Source: Candidatus Leptofilum gracile (GTDB lineage Bacteria > Chloroflexota > Anaerolineae > Promineifilales > Promineifilaceae). From it: a stretch of 64,000 nt of DNA. The notes under the pieces were generated by a model that saw only the letters and a list, made by a program, of their open reading frames with translations, was not told where the DNA came from and ran no database searches. The translations under genes were made by a program, and so were the position numbers. Below, one piece after another: positions 17,637-25,601 of this stretch; the stretch's first letter is position 1, and each line of letters starts with the position of its first letter. The DNA lies in assembly GCA_016713825.1 (NCBI GenBank), contig JADJOJ010000007.1, positions 744,001 through 808,000 on the forward strand, given 5' to 3'.

Positions 17637-19100
17637 ATGCTCGACCTAACCGTAAACCGCGACAGCAAACCGCCCCTGTACCGCCAAATTGCGGAGCAGA
17701 TCAAGACGCAGATTAGCAACGGCCGTCTCCCTGCCAACAGCCGCCTGCCCACCGTGCGCGGTCTGGCCCACTCGTTGGGGGTGACGCGGCTGACGGTGCA
17801 AAATGCGTATGCGGAGCTGCAAGCCGATGGCTGGGTAGAAGCCACCGTGGGCAGAGGGACGTTTGTGAGTACGGCCGTTCAGCAAATGAGCCTGCAACCC
17901 ACCGTCGGCCAATATCTGACGCCCGACAGCGCCATCAACGACATGCTGGCCATCAACCAGGTCATCGGCGTGCGTTCGATGGCCATGGCCCACGCCGATC
18001 CGTCGCTGTTTCCGCTGGATGCCTTTTGGCAGCAGATGGACCAGCTGCGCCCGGAAGCCAGCCAGCTGTTCAGCTACGGCCCCATCCAGGGGGACGCCGC
18101 CCTGCGCGTGGCCATCGCCCAGATGCTGCACGAAGACGGCATCGCCGCCGCGCCCGACGATATTTTGATTACTTCCGGGGCGATGCAGTCGATTTCCCTG
18201 GCGGCGCAGGCGGTGTGCCAGCCGGGCGACGCCGTTTTGGTGGAGCAGCCCACTTTTTTGGGGGTACTGAACGTGCTCAAAGCGCAGGGATTACGGCCGT
18301 TGCACCTGCCCATCCAGCCACACGGCCCCGATTTGGCCCAGATGGCCCAGCTCATCCAAACCCATCGCCCGCGCTGTTTTTACACCGTGCCCAACTACCA
18401 CAATCCCACCGGCTACACCGCCAGCGCTGCCAAACGGCAGGCCATTTTACAGCTGGCCCAGCAGCACAACCTGCTCATCATCGAAGACGACATTTACGGC
18501 AAGCTGGGCTTTGCTGGCCCGCCGCCGCCCAGCTACAAGCAGCAAGACGCGGACGACCGGGTGCTTTACCTGAGCAGCTTCTCCAAAATGCTGATGCCCG
18601 GGCTGCGCGTCGGCTACCTGCTGATGCCACCCGCCTGGCGCGACCAGCTGCTCACCCTGCGCCGCGCCACCGATTTGTGCGGTACCGGCCTGCTCCAGCG
18701 CGCCCTGGCCCACTTTTTGCAGGAGGGTGGCCTGAAAAAGCATCTGCGGCGGGCGCTGCCGGTTTACCAGGAAAGGCGGGATGCTTTGTTGAACAGTTTG
18801 AGGCGGTGGATGCCAACGGCCGTTCGCTGGAGTGAACCGCAAGGTGGCTTTAGCTGCTGGGTCAGCCTGCCCCGCTGCGCCCCGCCCGGCTTGCTGTACC
18901 ACCAGGCGCTGCAAAACGGCTTTGCCTTCACCCCCGGCGAAGCGTACCTGCTAGACGACGACGGCCGCGAATATTTGCGGCTCTGCTTCGGCAATCTGGG
19001 CACAGACGGCATTGAGGCGGGCGTTAAGCTGCTCGGCACGCTCATCCAGCAGCAGCTTACCAACGCCCCCTCCCCCGGCGACTGGCTACCCTATGTTTAA
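17637..19100 (+). CDS. MocR-family transcriptional regulator (GntR HTH plus aminotransferase domain)
   Basis: 487 residues. Residues about 1-75 form a GntR winged helix (PLYRQIAEQIKTQISNGRLP, then LPTVRGLAHSLGVTRLTV). The remainder is a fold-type I aminotransferase domain with the PLP-lysine segment LYLSSFSKMLMPGLRVGYL and YTVPNYHNPTGY. MocR proteins use PLP or its amino-acid adducts as effector to switch neighbouring genes. The aminotransferase directly upstream is the obvious target. The ATG at 17637 follows AAAAAAGAAGAA, a weak binding site. Effector and targets are inferred from context only. Confidence 0.93.
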   Translation: MLDLTVNRDSKPPLYRQIAEQIKTQISNGRLPANSRLPTVRGLAHSLGVTRLTVQNAYAELQADGWVEATVGRGTFVSTAVQQMSLQPTVGQYLTPDSAINDMLAINQVIGVRSMAMAHADPSLFPLDAFWQQMDQLRPEASQLFSYGPIQGDAALRVAIAQMLHEDGIAAAPDDILITSGAMQSISLAAQAVCQPGDAVLVEQPTFLGVLNVLKAQGLRPLHLPIQPHGPDLAQMAQLIQTHRPRCFYTVPNYHNPTGYTASAAKRQAILQLAQQHNLLIIEDDIYGKLGFAGPPPPSYKQQDADDRVLYLSSFSKMLMPGLRVGYLLMPPAWRDQLLTLRRATDLCGTGLLQRALAHFLQEGGLKKHLRRALPVYQERRDALLNSLRRWMPTAVRWSEPQGGFSCWVSLPRCAPPGLLYHQALQNGFAFTPGEAYLLDDDGREYLRLCFGNLGTDGIEAGVKLLGTLIQQQLTNAPSPGDWLPYV

Positions 19101-19103
19101 TTT

Positions 19104-19186
19104 AATGGGACGCAGATGAACGCGGATTAACGCGGATTCATTCTACTTCATCTGCGTCATCCGCGTTCATCCGCGTCCCATTTTGG
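19104..19186. repeat. GGGACGCGGAT-family palindrome
   Basis: TGGGACGCAGATGAACGCGG faces CCGCGTTCATCCGCGTCCCA around a short centre. Relatives are at 36116 and 36838, and it forms the outer arms of the composite repeats at 22132 and 59991. Confidence 0.75.
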
Positions 19187-19196
19187 AGAAATTAAG

Positions 19197-19892
19197 ATGC
19201 AAACGATTGGTTTACTTGGCGGCATGAGTTGGGAAAGTACCGAACTGTACTACCGCTGGATCAATGAACGGGTAAAAGAAAAGTTAGGCGGGCTGCACTC
19301 GGCCAAAATTGTGCTGGTGAGCGTCGATTTTCAGGAGATCGAAACGTTGCAGCACGAAGGCCGCTGGGATGAGGCGGGCGCAGCCCTTGCCAAAGCGGCG
19401 CAGCAAATCGAAGCCGCCGGGGCCGACTTTTTGCTCATCTGCACCAACACCATGCACAAAGTGGCTCCGCAAATTGAAGCAGCGATCCACATTCCGATTT
19501 TGCACCTGGCAGACGCAACGGCCGTTCGCATCCAGCAACATGGTCTCAAAAAAGTCGGCTTACTGGGCACCCGCTTCACCATGGAGCAAGATTTTTACCG
19601 GGGACGGCTGGAGCAGCACGGCCTGGAAGTGATCATCCCACCCGCCGCCGACCGGGCCATCGTACACGGCGTCATCTACAACGAATTGTGCCTGGGCAAA
19701 GTAGAAGATGCATCTCGTAATGAATTCCTGCGCATCATCAACGACCTGCACGCGCAAGGGGCCGAGGGCATCATCGAAGGCTGCACCGAAATTGTGCTGC
19801 TGGTTCAGCAGCAGCACACGCCCGTGCCCCTATTCGACACAACGGCGATTCATGCGGAAACGGCCGTAAACCGCGCTCTAGGTCTAACCTAA
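19197..19892 (+). CDS. Aspartate/glutamate racemase family protein
   Basis: A 231-residue, PLP-independent racemase of the YgeA/aspartate racemase type. Both catalytic cysteines are present, in LICTNTMHKV and in IEGCTEIVLL. The N-terminal IGLLGGMSWESTELYYRWIN is characteristic. It interconverts L and D forms of Asp or Glu, or related acids. The ATG has TTTTGGAGAAATTAAG upstream. It lies between the MocR unit and a PLP decarboxylase in an amino-acid-oriented run of genes. Substrate specificity cannot be read from sequence. Confidence 0.93.
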   Translation: MQTIGLLGGMSWESTELYYRWINERVKEKLGGLHSAKIVLVSVDFQEIETLQHEGRWDEAGAALAKAAQQIEAAGADFLLICTNTMHKVAPQIEAAIHIPILHLADATAVRIQQHGLKKVGLLGTRFTMEQDFYRGRLEQHGLEVIIPPAADRAIVHGVIYNELCLGKVEDASRNEFLRIINDLHAQGAEGIIEGCTEIVLLVQQQHTPVPLFDTTAIHAETAVNRALGLT

Positions 19893-19956
19893 GTGCCAGG
19901 CACGGGGCAAACCATCTTAAATGACCAGGTGTTTGCGCCCCGTGCCTGGCACTTGT
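19890..19956. repeat. Family F hairpin, AGTGCCAGGCAC type
   Basis: AAGTGCCAGGCACGGGGC (from 19891) pairs with GCCCCGTGCCTGGCACTT (to 19954). It starts at the racemase stop codon and ends beside the ribosome binding site of the next gene. A second copy is at 33651-33721. Confidence 0.8.
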
Positions 19957-19968
19957 AACGAGGTTTTT

Positions 19969-21363
19969 ATGAACCAACAGCTAAAACAAGACCAGCAAAA
20001 CCAGAATGAACTGTTGCAAACGGCCGTTCACGCCGCCACCGAATTTTTGACCACGCTGCCAGAACGGAAAGCGGCCGTTTTCCCGCAAACGCCAGCCAAT
20101 CGGCCCAACTTGCCGGAAATTGGCCTGGGTGGGGAAGCTGCGCTGCGCCAGTTCCGCCAACGATTTGAAGCCGGGCTTTCCGGCAGCGCCGGGCCGCGCT
20201 ACCTGGGTTTTGTCACCGGCGGCAGCACCCCCGCCGCCCTGCTCGGCGACTGGCTGGCGTCTACCTACGATCAAAATCCGACGGCTGACGAAGATTCAAT
20301 TGCGCCGCAGGTGGAGCAGGAAGCGATTCATTGGCTGCGCCAGCTTTTTGGCCTGCCAGAGGCGTTTGCCGGCACGTTTGTGAGCGGGGCAACGCTGAGC
20401 AATTTTGTGGGATTGGCCCAGGCGCGGCAGTGGATTGGGCAGCAGCAGGGGATCAACGTGGCCGAAGAGGGAATGTGGGCGGTACGGCCGTTTCCCATCC
20501 TCGCCGCCACGCCCCATTCCAGCGCCAAAAAGGCATTGGCCATGCTGGGATTGGGGCGCAGAGCCGTCACCCCCGTGCCCACCCTGCCCAATCGCGAAGC
20601 GATGGACGTGGCTGCCCTGGCCGAAATCCTGGCCACGCTGGACCAGCCCGCCGTGGTCATCGCCAGCGGCGGCACCGTCAACACCGTCGATTTTGACGAT
20701 TTACAGGCGCTGGCCGAACTAAAACAAAAATTCAACTTTTGGCTGCACCTGGACGCGGCGTTTGGGGGCTTTGCCGCCTGCTCTCCCCAGTTTGCCCACC
20801 TGCTGGCCGGGCAGGAAGCGGCCGACTCGATCACCATCGACGCCCACAAATGGCTCAACGTGCCGTATGATTCGGCGATGAGCTTCACGCGCCATCCCGA
20901 CTTGCAGCTGGCGGTGTTCCAAAATACGGCCGTTTACCTGGGTGAGCTGGGCGAAACTCCCAGCCTGGTGCATTGGACGCCGCAAAATTCCCGCCGCTTT
21001 CGCGCCCTGCCCGCCTGGATGAGTTTATTGGCATACGGCCGTTCCGGCTACTGCGACATCGTGGAACGCAACTGCGCCCAGGCGCGCTGGCTGGGGGAGC
21101 AAATCGAACAGTCGGCCCAATTTAAGCTGCTGGCCCCGGTGCAGCTCAACTGCGTTTGTTTTGCTGTGGCTAAAGCCAACAGCCTAAAGGATATTCAGGC
21201 GTTTTTGGCCAAAGTGCGCGACGACGGCCGTACCTACCTGACCCAAACCGTCTACCAGGGCCAACCCGCCATCCGCGCCGCCTTTTCCAACTGGCAAACC
21301 GAGCAGCGGGATGTGGAAATATGTTGGCAGGCGCTTTGTGAGTTGGTGGAGATTGGAGATTAG
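19969..21363 (+). CDS. PLP-dependent amino-acid decarboxylase (group II)
   Basis: 464 residues from the ATG at 19969, which has GAGG eight bases upstream. An earlier in-frame ATG at 19921 lies inside the preceding hairpin and is rejected. Family features are the PLP lysine in TIDAHKWLNVPYD, the HLDAAFGGF Asp that holds the pyridine nitrogen, and FVTGGSTPAALLGDWL. It belongs to the aromatic-amino-acid or glutamate decarboxylase superfamily, but substrate is not evident. The last residues, VEIGD and the TAG stop, are supplied by the family D repeat that starts at 21347. Confidence 0.92.
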   Translation: MNQQLKQDQQNQNELLQTAVHAATEFLTTLPERKAAVFPQTPANRPNLPEIGLGGEAALRQFRQRFEAGLSGSAGPRYLGFVTGGSTPAALLGDWLASTYDQNPTADEDSIAPQVEQEAIHWLRQLFGLPEAFAGTFVSGATLSNFVGLAQARQWIGQQQGINVAEEGMWAVRPFPILAATPHSSAKKALAMLGLGRRAVTPVPTLPNREAMDVAALAEILATLDQPAVVIASGGTVNTVDFDDLQALAELKQKFNFWLHLDAAFGGFAACSPQFAHLLAGQEAADSITIDAHKWLNVPYDSAMSFTRHPDLQLAVFQNTAVYLGELGETPSLVHWTPQNSRRFRALPAWMSLLAYGRSGYCDIVERNCAQARWLGEQIEQSAQFKLLAPVQLNCVCFAVAKANSLKDIQAFLAKVRDDGRTYLTQTVYQGQPAIRAAFSNWQTEQRDVEICWQALCELVEIGD

Positions 21364-21409
21364 AGATTGAGATTGAGCGAGTCTCTAATCTCCAATCTCC
21401 AATCTCCTT
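21347..21409. repeat. Family D palindrome, GGAGATTGGAGATT type
   Basis: Perfect 19-bp arms, GGAGATTGGAGATTAGAGA (21348-21366) and its complement (21382-21400). The repeat overlaps the 3' end of the decarboxylase and provides its stop codon. Two more copies lie inside coding sequences at 41718 and 60795. Confidence 0.85.
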
Positions 21410-21418
21410 AAAATAATT

Positions 21419-22141
21419 ATGTCAACTAGAGCAGGAACCATTTCGCCCGTCAAAAACGCCATCTGGCAAGGCATCAAAGCCGAAATTCCCATCACCATCG
21501 GCGTCATTCCCTTTGGCCTGATTTACGGCGTGCTGGGACTGTCCGCCGGACTGACGCCGCTGCAAGCGCAGGCGATGTCCTCGATTGTGTTTGCCGGATC
21601 GGCCCAATTTTTGGGGGCGCAGCTCATCAGCGTGGGCACGCCGCTGCCCGTTTTGTGGCTCACCACCTTCATCGTGAATTTACGACATGTGCTGTACAGC
21701 ACCGCCCTCGGCCCCGACGTGCAGCATTTGTCGCGCAAGTGGCGCTGGCTGCTGGCCTACCTGCTCACCGACGAGGCGTATGCGGCAACGGCCGTTCATT
21801 ACGGCAACCATCAAATCCCGCTGGCGCACAAACATTATTTTTGGCTGGGGGCAGGCTTTACGCTGTGGGGGGTGTGGCAGTTGAGTACGGCCGTTGGCAT
21901 CCTGCTAGGCACCCAGGTACCGCCAGAGTGGGGTCTCGATTTCACCCTGGCGCTCACCTTCATCGGCATCGTCGTGCCCAGCCTTAAGGACCGCCCCAAC
22001 GCGATGGCGGCCCTCAGCGCCGGGCTGGTGGCTGTGCTGGCCTTTAGCCTGCCGTACAAGCTCGGCCTCATGCTGGCCACGCTCACCGGCATCGCCGTCG
22101 GCGTCTGGCTAGAAAACAGAAAAGGGAAAATGGGACACTGA
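21419..22141 (+). CDS. azlC: AzlC family branched-chain amino-acid exporter, large subunit
   Basis: A 240-residue membrane protein with GIKAEIPITIGVIPFGLIYG near the start, SSIVFAGSAQFLGAQLI and the FIVNLRHVLYSTALGP motif of the AzlC/YgaZ family. It works with the small AzlD subunit encoded 160 bases downstream to export branched-chain or related amino acids. The C-terminal residues KMGH and the stop TGA fall within the composite repeat at 22132, so the last few residues may be repeat-derived. The Shine-Dalgarno match is weak. Confidence 0.93.
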   Translation: MSTRAGTISPVKNAIWQGIKAEIPITIGVIPFGLIYGVLGLSAGLTPLQAQAMSSIVFAGSAQFLGAQLISVGTPLPVLWLTTFIVNLRHVLYSTALGPDVQHLSRKWRWLLAYLLTDEAYAATAVHYGNHQIPLAHKHYFWLGAGFTLWGVWQLSTAVGILLGTQVPPEWGLDFTLALTFIGIVVPSLKDRPNAMAALSAGLVAVLAFSLPYKLGLMLATLTGIAVGVWLENRKGKMGH

Positions 22142-22284
22142 TAAACACAGATGGCTCTACTGAAAAAAGGGTGATTTCACCGCAGAGGCGCGGAGAGCGC
22201 AGAGATTTTTCTCTGGTAATCTTTAAAACTCTGCGTCCTTTGCGTCTTTGCGGTTTGTTTTTTCAGTGGGCTCATCTGTATCCA
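22132..22284. repeat. Nested composite palindrome, copy 1
   Basis: Three nested inverted repeats: an outer GGGACACTGATAAACACAGATG / CATCTGTATCC pair, a middle CTACTGAAAAAA / TTTTTTCAGTGG pair, and an inner TTTCACCGCAGAGGCGCGG / TGCGTCTTTGCGGTTTG pair. The core from GGCTCTACTGAAAAAAGG onward is nearly identical to 59991-60185, and a solo half lies at 45181-45216. Confidence 0.8.
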
Positions 22285-22304
22285 ATCAAAATTTGGAAGC
22301 AATT

Positions 22305-22610
22305 ATGAATCTATGGATTGCAATTATCGGCATGGGCATCATCACCTACGCCATTCGGCTGGCCCCGATTTGGCTGCTGGAGCGGGCCACCATCAGCCCC
22401 GGCTGGCGACAGGCGCTGCGCTTTGTGCCTGCGGCCGTTCTTTCCGCTATCATTTTGCCAGAACTGTTCCTGCCCGGCGGCACGCTCGACCTGTCGCTGG
22501 GCAATGCCCGCCTGCTGGCTGGCCTGGCTGCCATTCTGGTGGCGTGGCGCACCAAGAATATTTTATGGACGCTGGCGGTGGGGATGGGGTTGTTGTGGGT
22601 TTTGGGATGA
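22305..22610 (+). CDS. azlD: AzlD family branched-chain amino-acid exporter, small subunit
   Basis: 101 residues with four hydrophobic segments. The segments IIGMGIITYAIRLAPIWLLE and LRFVPAAVLSAIILPELFL are typical of AzlD. The ATG at 22305 follows TTGGAAGCAATT; an earlier in-frame start at 22248 lies within the composite repeat and is rejected. It forms the transporter with AzlC and is separated from it only by that repeat. Confidence 0.92.
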   Translation: MNLWIAIIGMGIITYAIRLAPIWLLERATISPGWRQALRFVPAAVLSAIILPELFLPGGTLDLSLGNARLLAGLAAILVAWRTKNILWTLAVGMGLLWVLG

Positions 22611-22611
22611 A

Positions 22612-22697
22612 GGGGTGACAAGGTGACAAGGTGACAAGGTGAAGGGGTGAATTGCTTGGTTTTTCTGACTTGCCACTCGCCCACTCGCCCACTCGCA
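22612..22697. repeat. Short tandem repeats AAGGTGAC and CCCACTCG
   Basis: GGTGACAA is repeated about three times right after the azlD stop (GGGATGAAGGGGTGACAAGG), and CCCACTCG is repeated about three times before the next gene. The two blocks are weakly complementary, in keeping with the other spacer palindromes. Confidence 0.6.
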
Positions 22698-22713
22698 AAC
22701 TTTCGAGGTAAAC

Positions 22714-23454
22714 ATGATTGAAGAATTTGTAGAAGTTGGTGTTGTAAAAGAACTGTATCGCTTTCCAGTGAAGTCGATGCGGGGGGAGGCGTTGACGGAG
22801 GCGTTTGCCTTCTGGCACGGCTTTGCGGGCGATCGGCGGTATGCGTTTGTGCGCTCGGAAAATCGTTCTGGCTTTCCCTGGCTAACGGGGCGCGAAATTC
22901 CGCAAATGTTGCAGTTTGCGCCTCGCTTTACCGATCTGAGCGATGTAGAAAATTCGCCACTGGTTGTGGATTTGCCAGACGGCCGTTCCCTCCCCATCGA
23001 CGCGCCAGAACTCAACGAAGTCTTGGCCGCAGCGTACGGCAAGCCAGTCCACCTGATCAAAATTGGGCGCGGCGCATTCGACAGCCAGGTGATTTCTGTG
23101 ATGAGCACGGCCACGGTGGCGGAACTGGGCAAGATGATTGGAACGGCCGTCACCCCTCTCCGCTTCCGCCAAAACATCATCATCGAACCGTTCGACGACC
23201 AGCCGTTTGTGGAAGAGCGCTGGCTAGACAGCAGCCTGGTGTTTGGCAGCCATGACGACAGTCTGCGGATTCGCCTCAACCGGCGCATCCAGCGCTGCGT
23301 GATGATCAATATCGATCCGGAAACGGCCGTAAAAGAGCCAAACGTGCTCAAAACCGTCGCCCAATCACGGCAAAACTGCGCGGGCGTGCACAGCAGCACC
23401 GAGCGCCCCGGCATGATCCGCGTGGGTGCTGTGGTGAGGCTGGTTAGAGCGTAA
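22714..23454 (+). CDS. MOSC domain protein with N-terminal MOSC_N barrel
   Basis: 246 residues. The N-terminal beta barrel starts VKELYRFPVKSMRGEALTEA, and the MOSC domain carries the conserved cysteine in IQRCVMINIDPET followed by LKTVAQSRQN. MOSC proteins bind molybdenum cofactor or sulfur and include mARC-type reductases, which reduce N-hydroxylated compounds; YcbX is the bacterial example. No ferredoxin domain is present here. It heads a run of cupin, PhzF and flavoprotein genes. The stop codon is the first TAA of a GTAATT repeat. Confidence 0.88.
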   Translation: MIEEFVEVGVVKELYRFPVKSMRGEALTEAFAFWHGFAGDRRYAFVRSENRSGFPWLTGREIPQMLQFAPRFTDLSDVENSPLVVDLPDGRSLPIDAPELNEVLAAAYGKPVHLIKIGRGAFDSQVISVMSTATVAELGKMIGTAVTPLRFRQNIIIEPFDDQPFVEERWLDSSLVFGSHDDSLRIRLNRRIQRCVMINIDPETAVKEPNVLKTVAQSRQNCAGVHSSTERPGMIRVGAVVRLVRA

Positions 23455-23501
23455 TGAAGTAATTAGGTAATTGGCCAATTGCTCAATTACCCAATTACAA
23501 A
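23453..23501. repeat. GTAATT-family palindrome starting at a stop codon
   Basis: GCG TAA TGAAGTAATTAGGTAATTGG faces CCAATTGCTCAATTACCCAATTAC. The first TAA is the stop of the MOSC gene. Confidence 0.75.
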
Positions 23502-23512
23502 AGGTTTAAACG

Positions 23513-23822
23513 ATGGAAGCTTTCACAATTGAACAACTCATTGCCGAACAAGCCAAAGGCACAAAGCTGTACCATGAATTTTGCGCCACGAGCCTAGTCT
23601 GGGGCTGATTCCCCGGCGGGCGGCGTGGACCCACAGCAGCCGCACAACGAGGACGAGGTGTACTACATCGTCAGCGGCCAGGGGCAGATTGACGTGGGCG
23701 ACGAGACCCAGCCGGTGCAGCCGGGCAGTATCGTCTTTGTGGCGGCGCACGTGCCGCACAAATTTCATTCCATCACCGAAGACCTCAAAATCCTGGTCTT
23801 TTTTGCCCCTGCCGAGACATAA
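23513..23822 (+). CDS. Small cupin-fold protein (two frameshifts)
   Basis: About 105 residues after repair. It begins MEAFTIEQLIAEQAKGTKLY; the frame breaks at TTTT (23578-23581) and again at CCCC (23611-23614). The C-terminal part, DPQQPHNEDEVYYIVSGQG then VFVAAHVPHKFHSI, is a clear cupin_2 metal-binding barrel with the HxH-E-H pattern (PHNEDEVYY and VPHKFH). Small cupins of this kind have many roles and the substrate cannot be guessed. Neighbours are a MOSC protein and a PhzF isomerase. The two frame breaks so close together in homopolymers look like sequence errors rather than decay. Confidence 0.75.
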
Positions 23823-23990
23823 AAATTTGCCACAGCGGTCACAGAGAGTTAAGAGAATGGTTGAGCGCTTAGACTTTTGAAGTTTTGCACCGAAATGCAG
23901 CAAGTTCTGGATAGAAAAACTTCAAAAGTCTCTGGACTAACTAAACCAAAAACCAAACCCTCTTTTCCCTCTGTGGCCAAAGAGAAAAAT

Positions 23991-24879
23991 ATGCCTACCT
24001 ACCCTTTTATGCAAGTGGATGCGTTTACGGAACGGCCGTTAGCCGGAAATCCGTGCGCCATCATTCTTAACGCCGACGATTTGAGCGCCGAGCAGATGCT
24101 AGCTATCGCCAAAGAGATGAATTTGTCCGAAACGGCGTTTGTCCTCAAATCGGAGATTGCCGACGTGCGGGCGCGCTACTTCACCCCCGGCCGAGGAGAT
24201 TCCGCTGGCGGGCCATCCCACCATCGCCACCATCCATGCCCTGGTCGAGCGCGGCGACATCCCGCTACAGGGTGATTACACGAAAATATCGCTGGAATTG
24301 CAGGTGGGGCCAGTGTCGATTGAGCTGTACCCCGCCCCAACCGGCGTGCGCGTGGTGATGAACCAGAAGAAGCCACAATTTTTGGCCACGCTGGCCCCGG
24401 CTGAGGTGATGCCCCATTTTGGCCTCACCGCCGCCGACTGTCTGCCCGGCGCTCTGCCGCAAATCGTCAGCACCGGCACGCCCCAGCTGATGATCCCCGT
24501 GCGGGATTTGGCTGCCCTGCGCCGCGCCTGGCTGAACAGCGCCACCTACCCCGCCTTCCGCGACCAGGCTGGCTTTTTCAGCCCACACCTGTTCTGCCTG
24601 CAAGGCGTCACCGATGCGGGCGACACCTTTGCCCGCCATTTCGGCGTGCCGCCAGACACGATGGAAGATCCGTTCACCGGCTCGGCCACCGGCGGCATGG
24701 CCGCTTACCTGTGGCACCATCGCCTGCTGGCCCAACCCACCTTCATCGCCGAGCAGGGCCACTGGATGAACCGCCCTGGCCAGGCGCAGGTGGAAATTGT
24801 TGGCCCGCCGGAGAATATCGAAACCGTGAAAGTGGGGGGAACGGCCGTTACCGTCATGCGCGGTGAATTAACTATCTAA
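23991..24879 (+). CDS. PhzF family isomerase/epimerase (frameshifted)
   Basis: About 295 residues after removing one C from the CCCCC run at 24184-24188, which restores FTPAEEIPLAGHPT, the conserved family segment. The N terminus MQVDAFTERPLAGNPCAIIL and the catalytic glutamate in MNLSETAFVL are typical. The C-terminal GSATGGMAAYLWHH with EDPFTGSA matches the second half-domain. PhzF-like proteins are cofactor-free isomerases; outside phenazine producers their substrates are mostly unknown, and no other phenazine gene is present. The ATG follows AAAGAGAAAAAT. Confidence 0.9.
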
Positions 24880-24882
24880 ACC

Positions 24883-24915
24883 AGGTGCGACGCACTTTGA
24901 AAGTGCGTCGCACCT
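24883..24915. repeat. Family E hairpin, AGGTGCGACGCACTTT
   Basis: AGGTGCGACGCACTTT (24883-24898) and its exact complement (24900-24915) lie between phzF and the next start codon. Another copy with 15-bp arms is at 38420-38452. The T content after the stem is low, so this is a repeat rather than a clear terminator. Confidence 0.8.
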
Positions 24916-24931
24916 AAAAACTGGAGCAACG

Positions 24932-25483
24932 ATGAAAGAGTACACTCAACTAGCCAATACCGAAGTCCGCCGCGCCGACCGCGCCGTCACCGACGAAGCC
25001 TGGATTCGCACAATGCTGCACCGCGCCGCCGTCGGCGTGCTGGCCTTCAACCAGGGCGACCAGCCGTTCCTCAACAGCAACTTGTTTGTCTACGATGAAG
25101 CGGCGCACGCCATCTACATGCACACTGCCCGCGTGGGCCGCACGTCCGCCAACCTGGCTGCAGAAACCAAAATCTGCTTCACCATTTTTGAGATGGGCCG
25201 CCTGCTGCCCGCCGCCACCGCGTTGGAGTTCAGCGTGGAGTACAGCGGGGTGACGGTGTTTGGTACGGCCGTTACCATCACCGACCCCAGCGAAGCCCAA
25301 CACGGCCTGCAACTGCTGCTAAACAAATACGCCCCCCACCTGAAACCAGACCAGGATTACCGGGGCATCACCGCAGAAGAGCTGAAGCGAACGGCCGTTT
25401 ACCGCCTGAACATCCACGAATGGAGCGGCAAGAAGAAAGAGGTGGCGGAAGATTTTCCGGGGGCATTCTTTTACAACCCGTAA
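24932..25483 (+). CDS. Pyridoxamine 5'-phosphate oxidase-like flavoprotein
   Basis: 183 residues with the split-barrel FMN-binding fold of the NimA/PNPOx-like group: WIRTMLHRAAVGVLAF, then FLNSNLFVYDEAAHAIYMHT and ARVGRTSANLAAETKICFTI. These proteins bind FMN, F420 or haem and reduce small molecules; NimA relatives reduce nitroimidazoles. The start follows CTGGAGCAACG. The stop TAA is the first unit of the downstream GTAATC repeat. No exact reaction can be assigned. Confidence 0.85.
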   Translation: MKEYTQLANTEVRRADRAVTDEAWIRTMLHRAAVGVLAFNQGDQPFLNSNLFVYDEAAHAIYMHTARVGRTSANLAAETKICFTIFEMGRLLPAATALEFSVEYSGVTVFGTAVTITDPSEAQHGLQLLLNKYAPHLKPDQDYRGITAEELKRTAVYRLNIHEWSGKKKEVAEDFPGAFFYNP

Positions 25484-25554
25484 TCGGTAATCAGTAATCG
25501 GTAATCGGTGGTCCGTTCACCGATTACCGATAACCGTTCACCGATTACCGACTA
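25481..25554. repeat. GTAATCGG-family palindrome starting at a stop codon
   Basis: CCG TAA TCGGTAATCAGTAATCGG faces CCGATTACCGATAACCG. The preceding gene ends at the first TAA. The family is shared with 42052-42114. Confidence 0.8.
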
Positions 25555-25589
25555 CCAAAAACCCAGTCGCCTGCCAAAAGTGAACGCGC

Positions 25590-25595
25590 TATAGT
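25590..25595 (+). promoter_or_regulatory. -10 box TATAGT for a leaderless ThrE transcript
   Basis: TATAGT is separated by six bases (ACGGGC) from the ATG at 25602, so transcription should start at or next to the start codon. No Shine-Dalgarno sequence is present. Confidence 0.55.
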
Positions 25596-25601
25596 ACGGG
25601 C

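Noticed and set aside
22612..22697. AAGGTGAC / CCCACTCG tandem blocks as CRISPR or iteron origin
   Set aside because: Only about three short units each, no rep gene or DnaA boxes nearby.
23991..24879. Phenazine biosynthesis cluster
   Set aside because: Only PhzF is present; PhzF-like isomerases are widespread outside phenazine producers.
24932..25483. True pyridoxamine phosphate oxidase (PdxH)
   Set aside because: Too short and lacking the PdxH C-terminal signature; it fits the broader NimA/PNPOx-like flavoprotein group.
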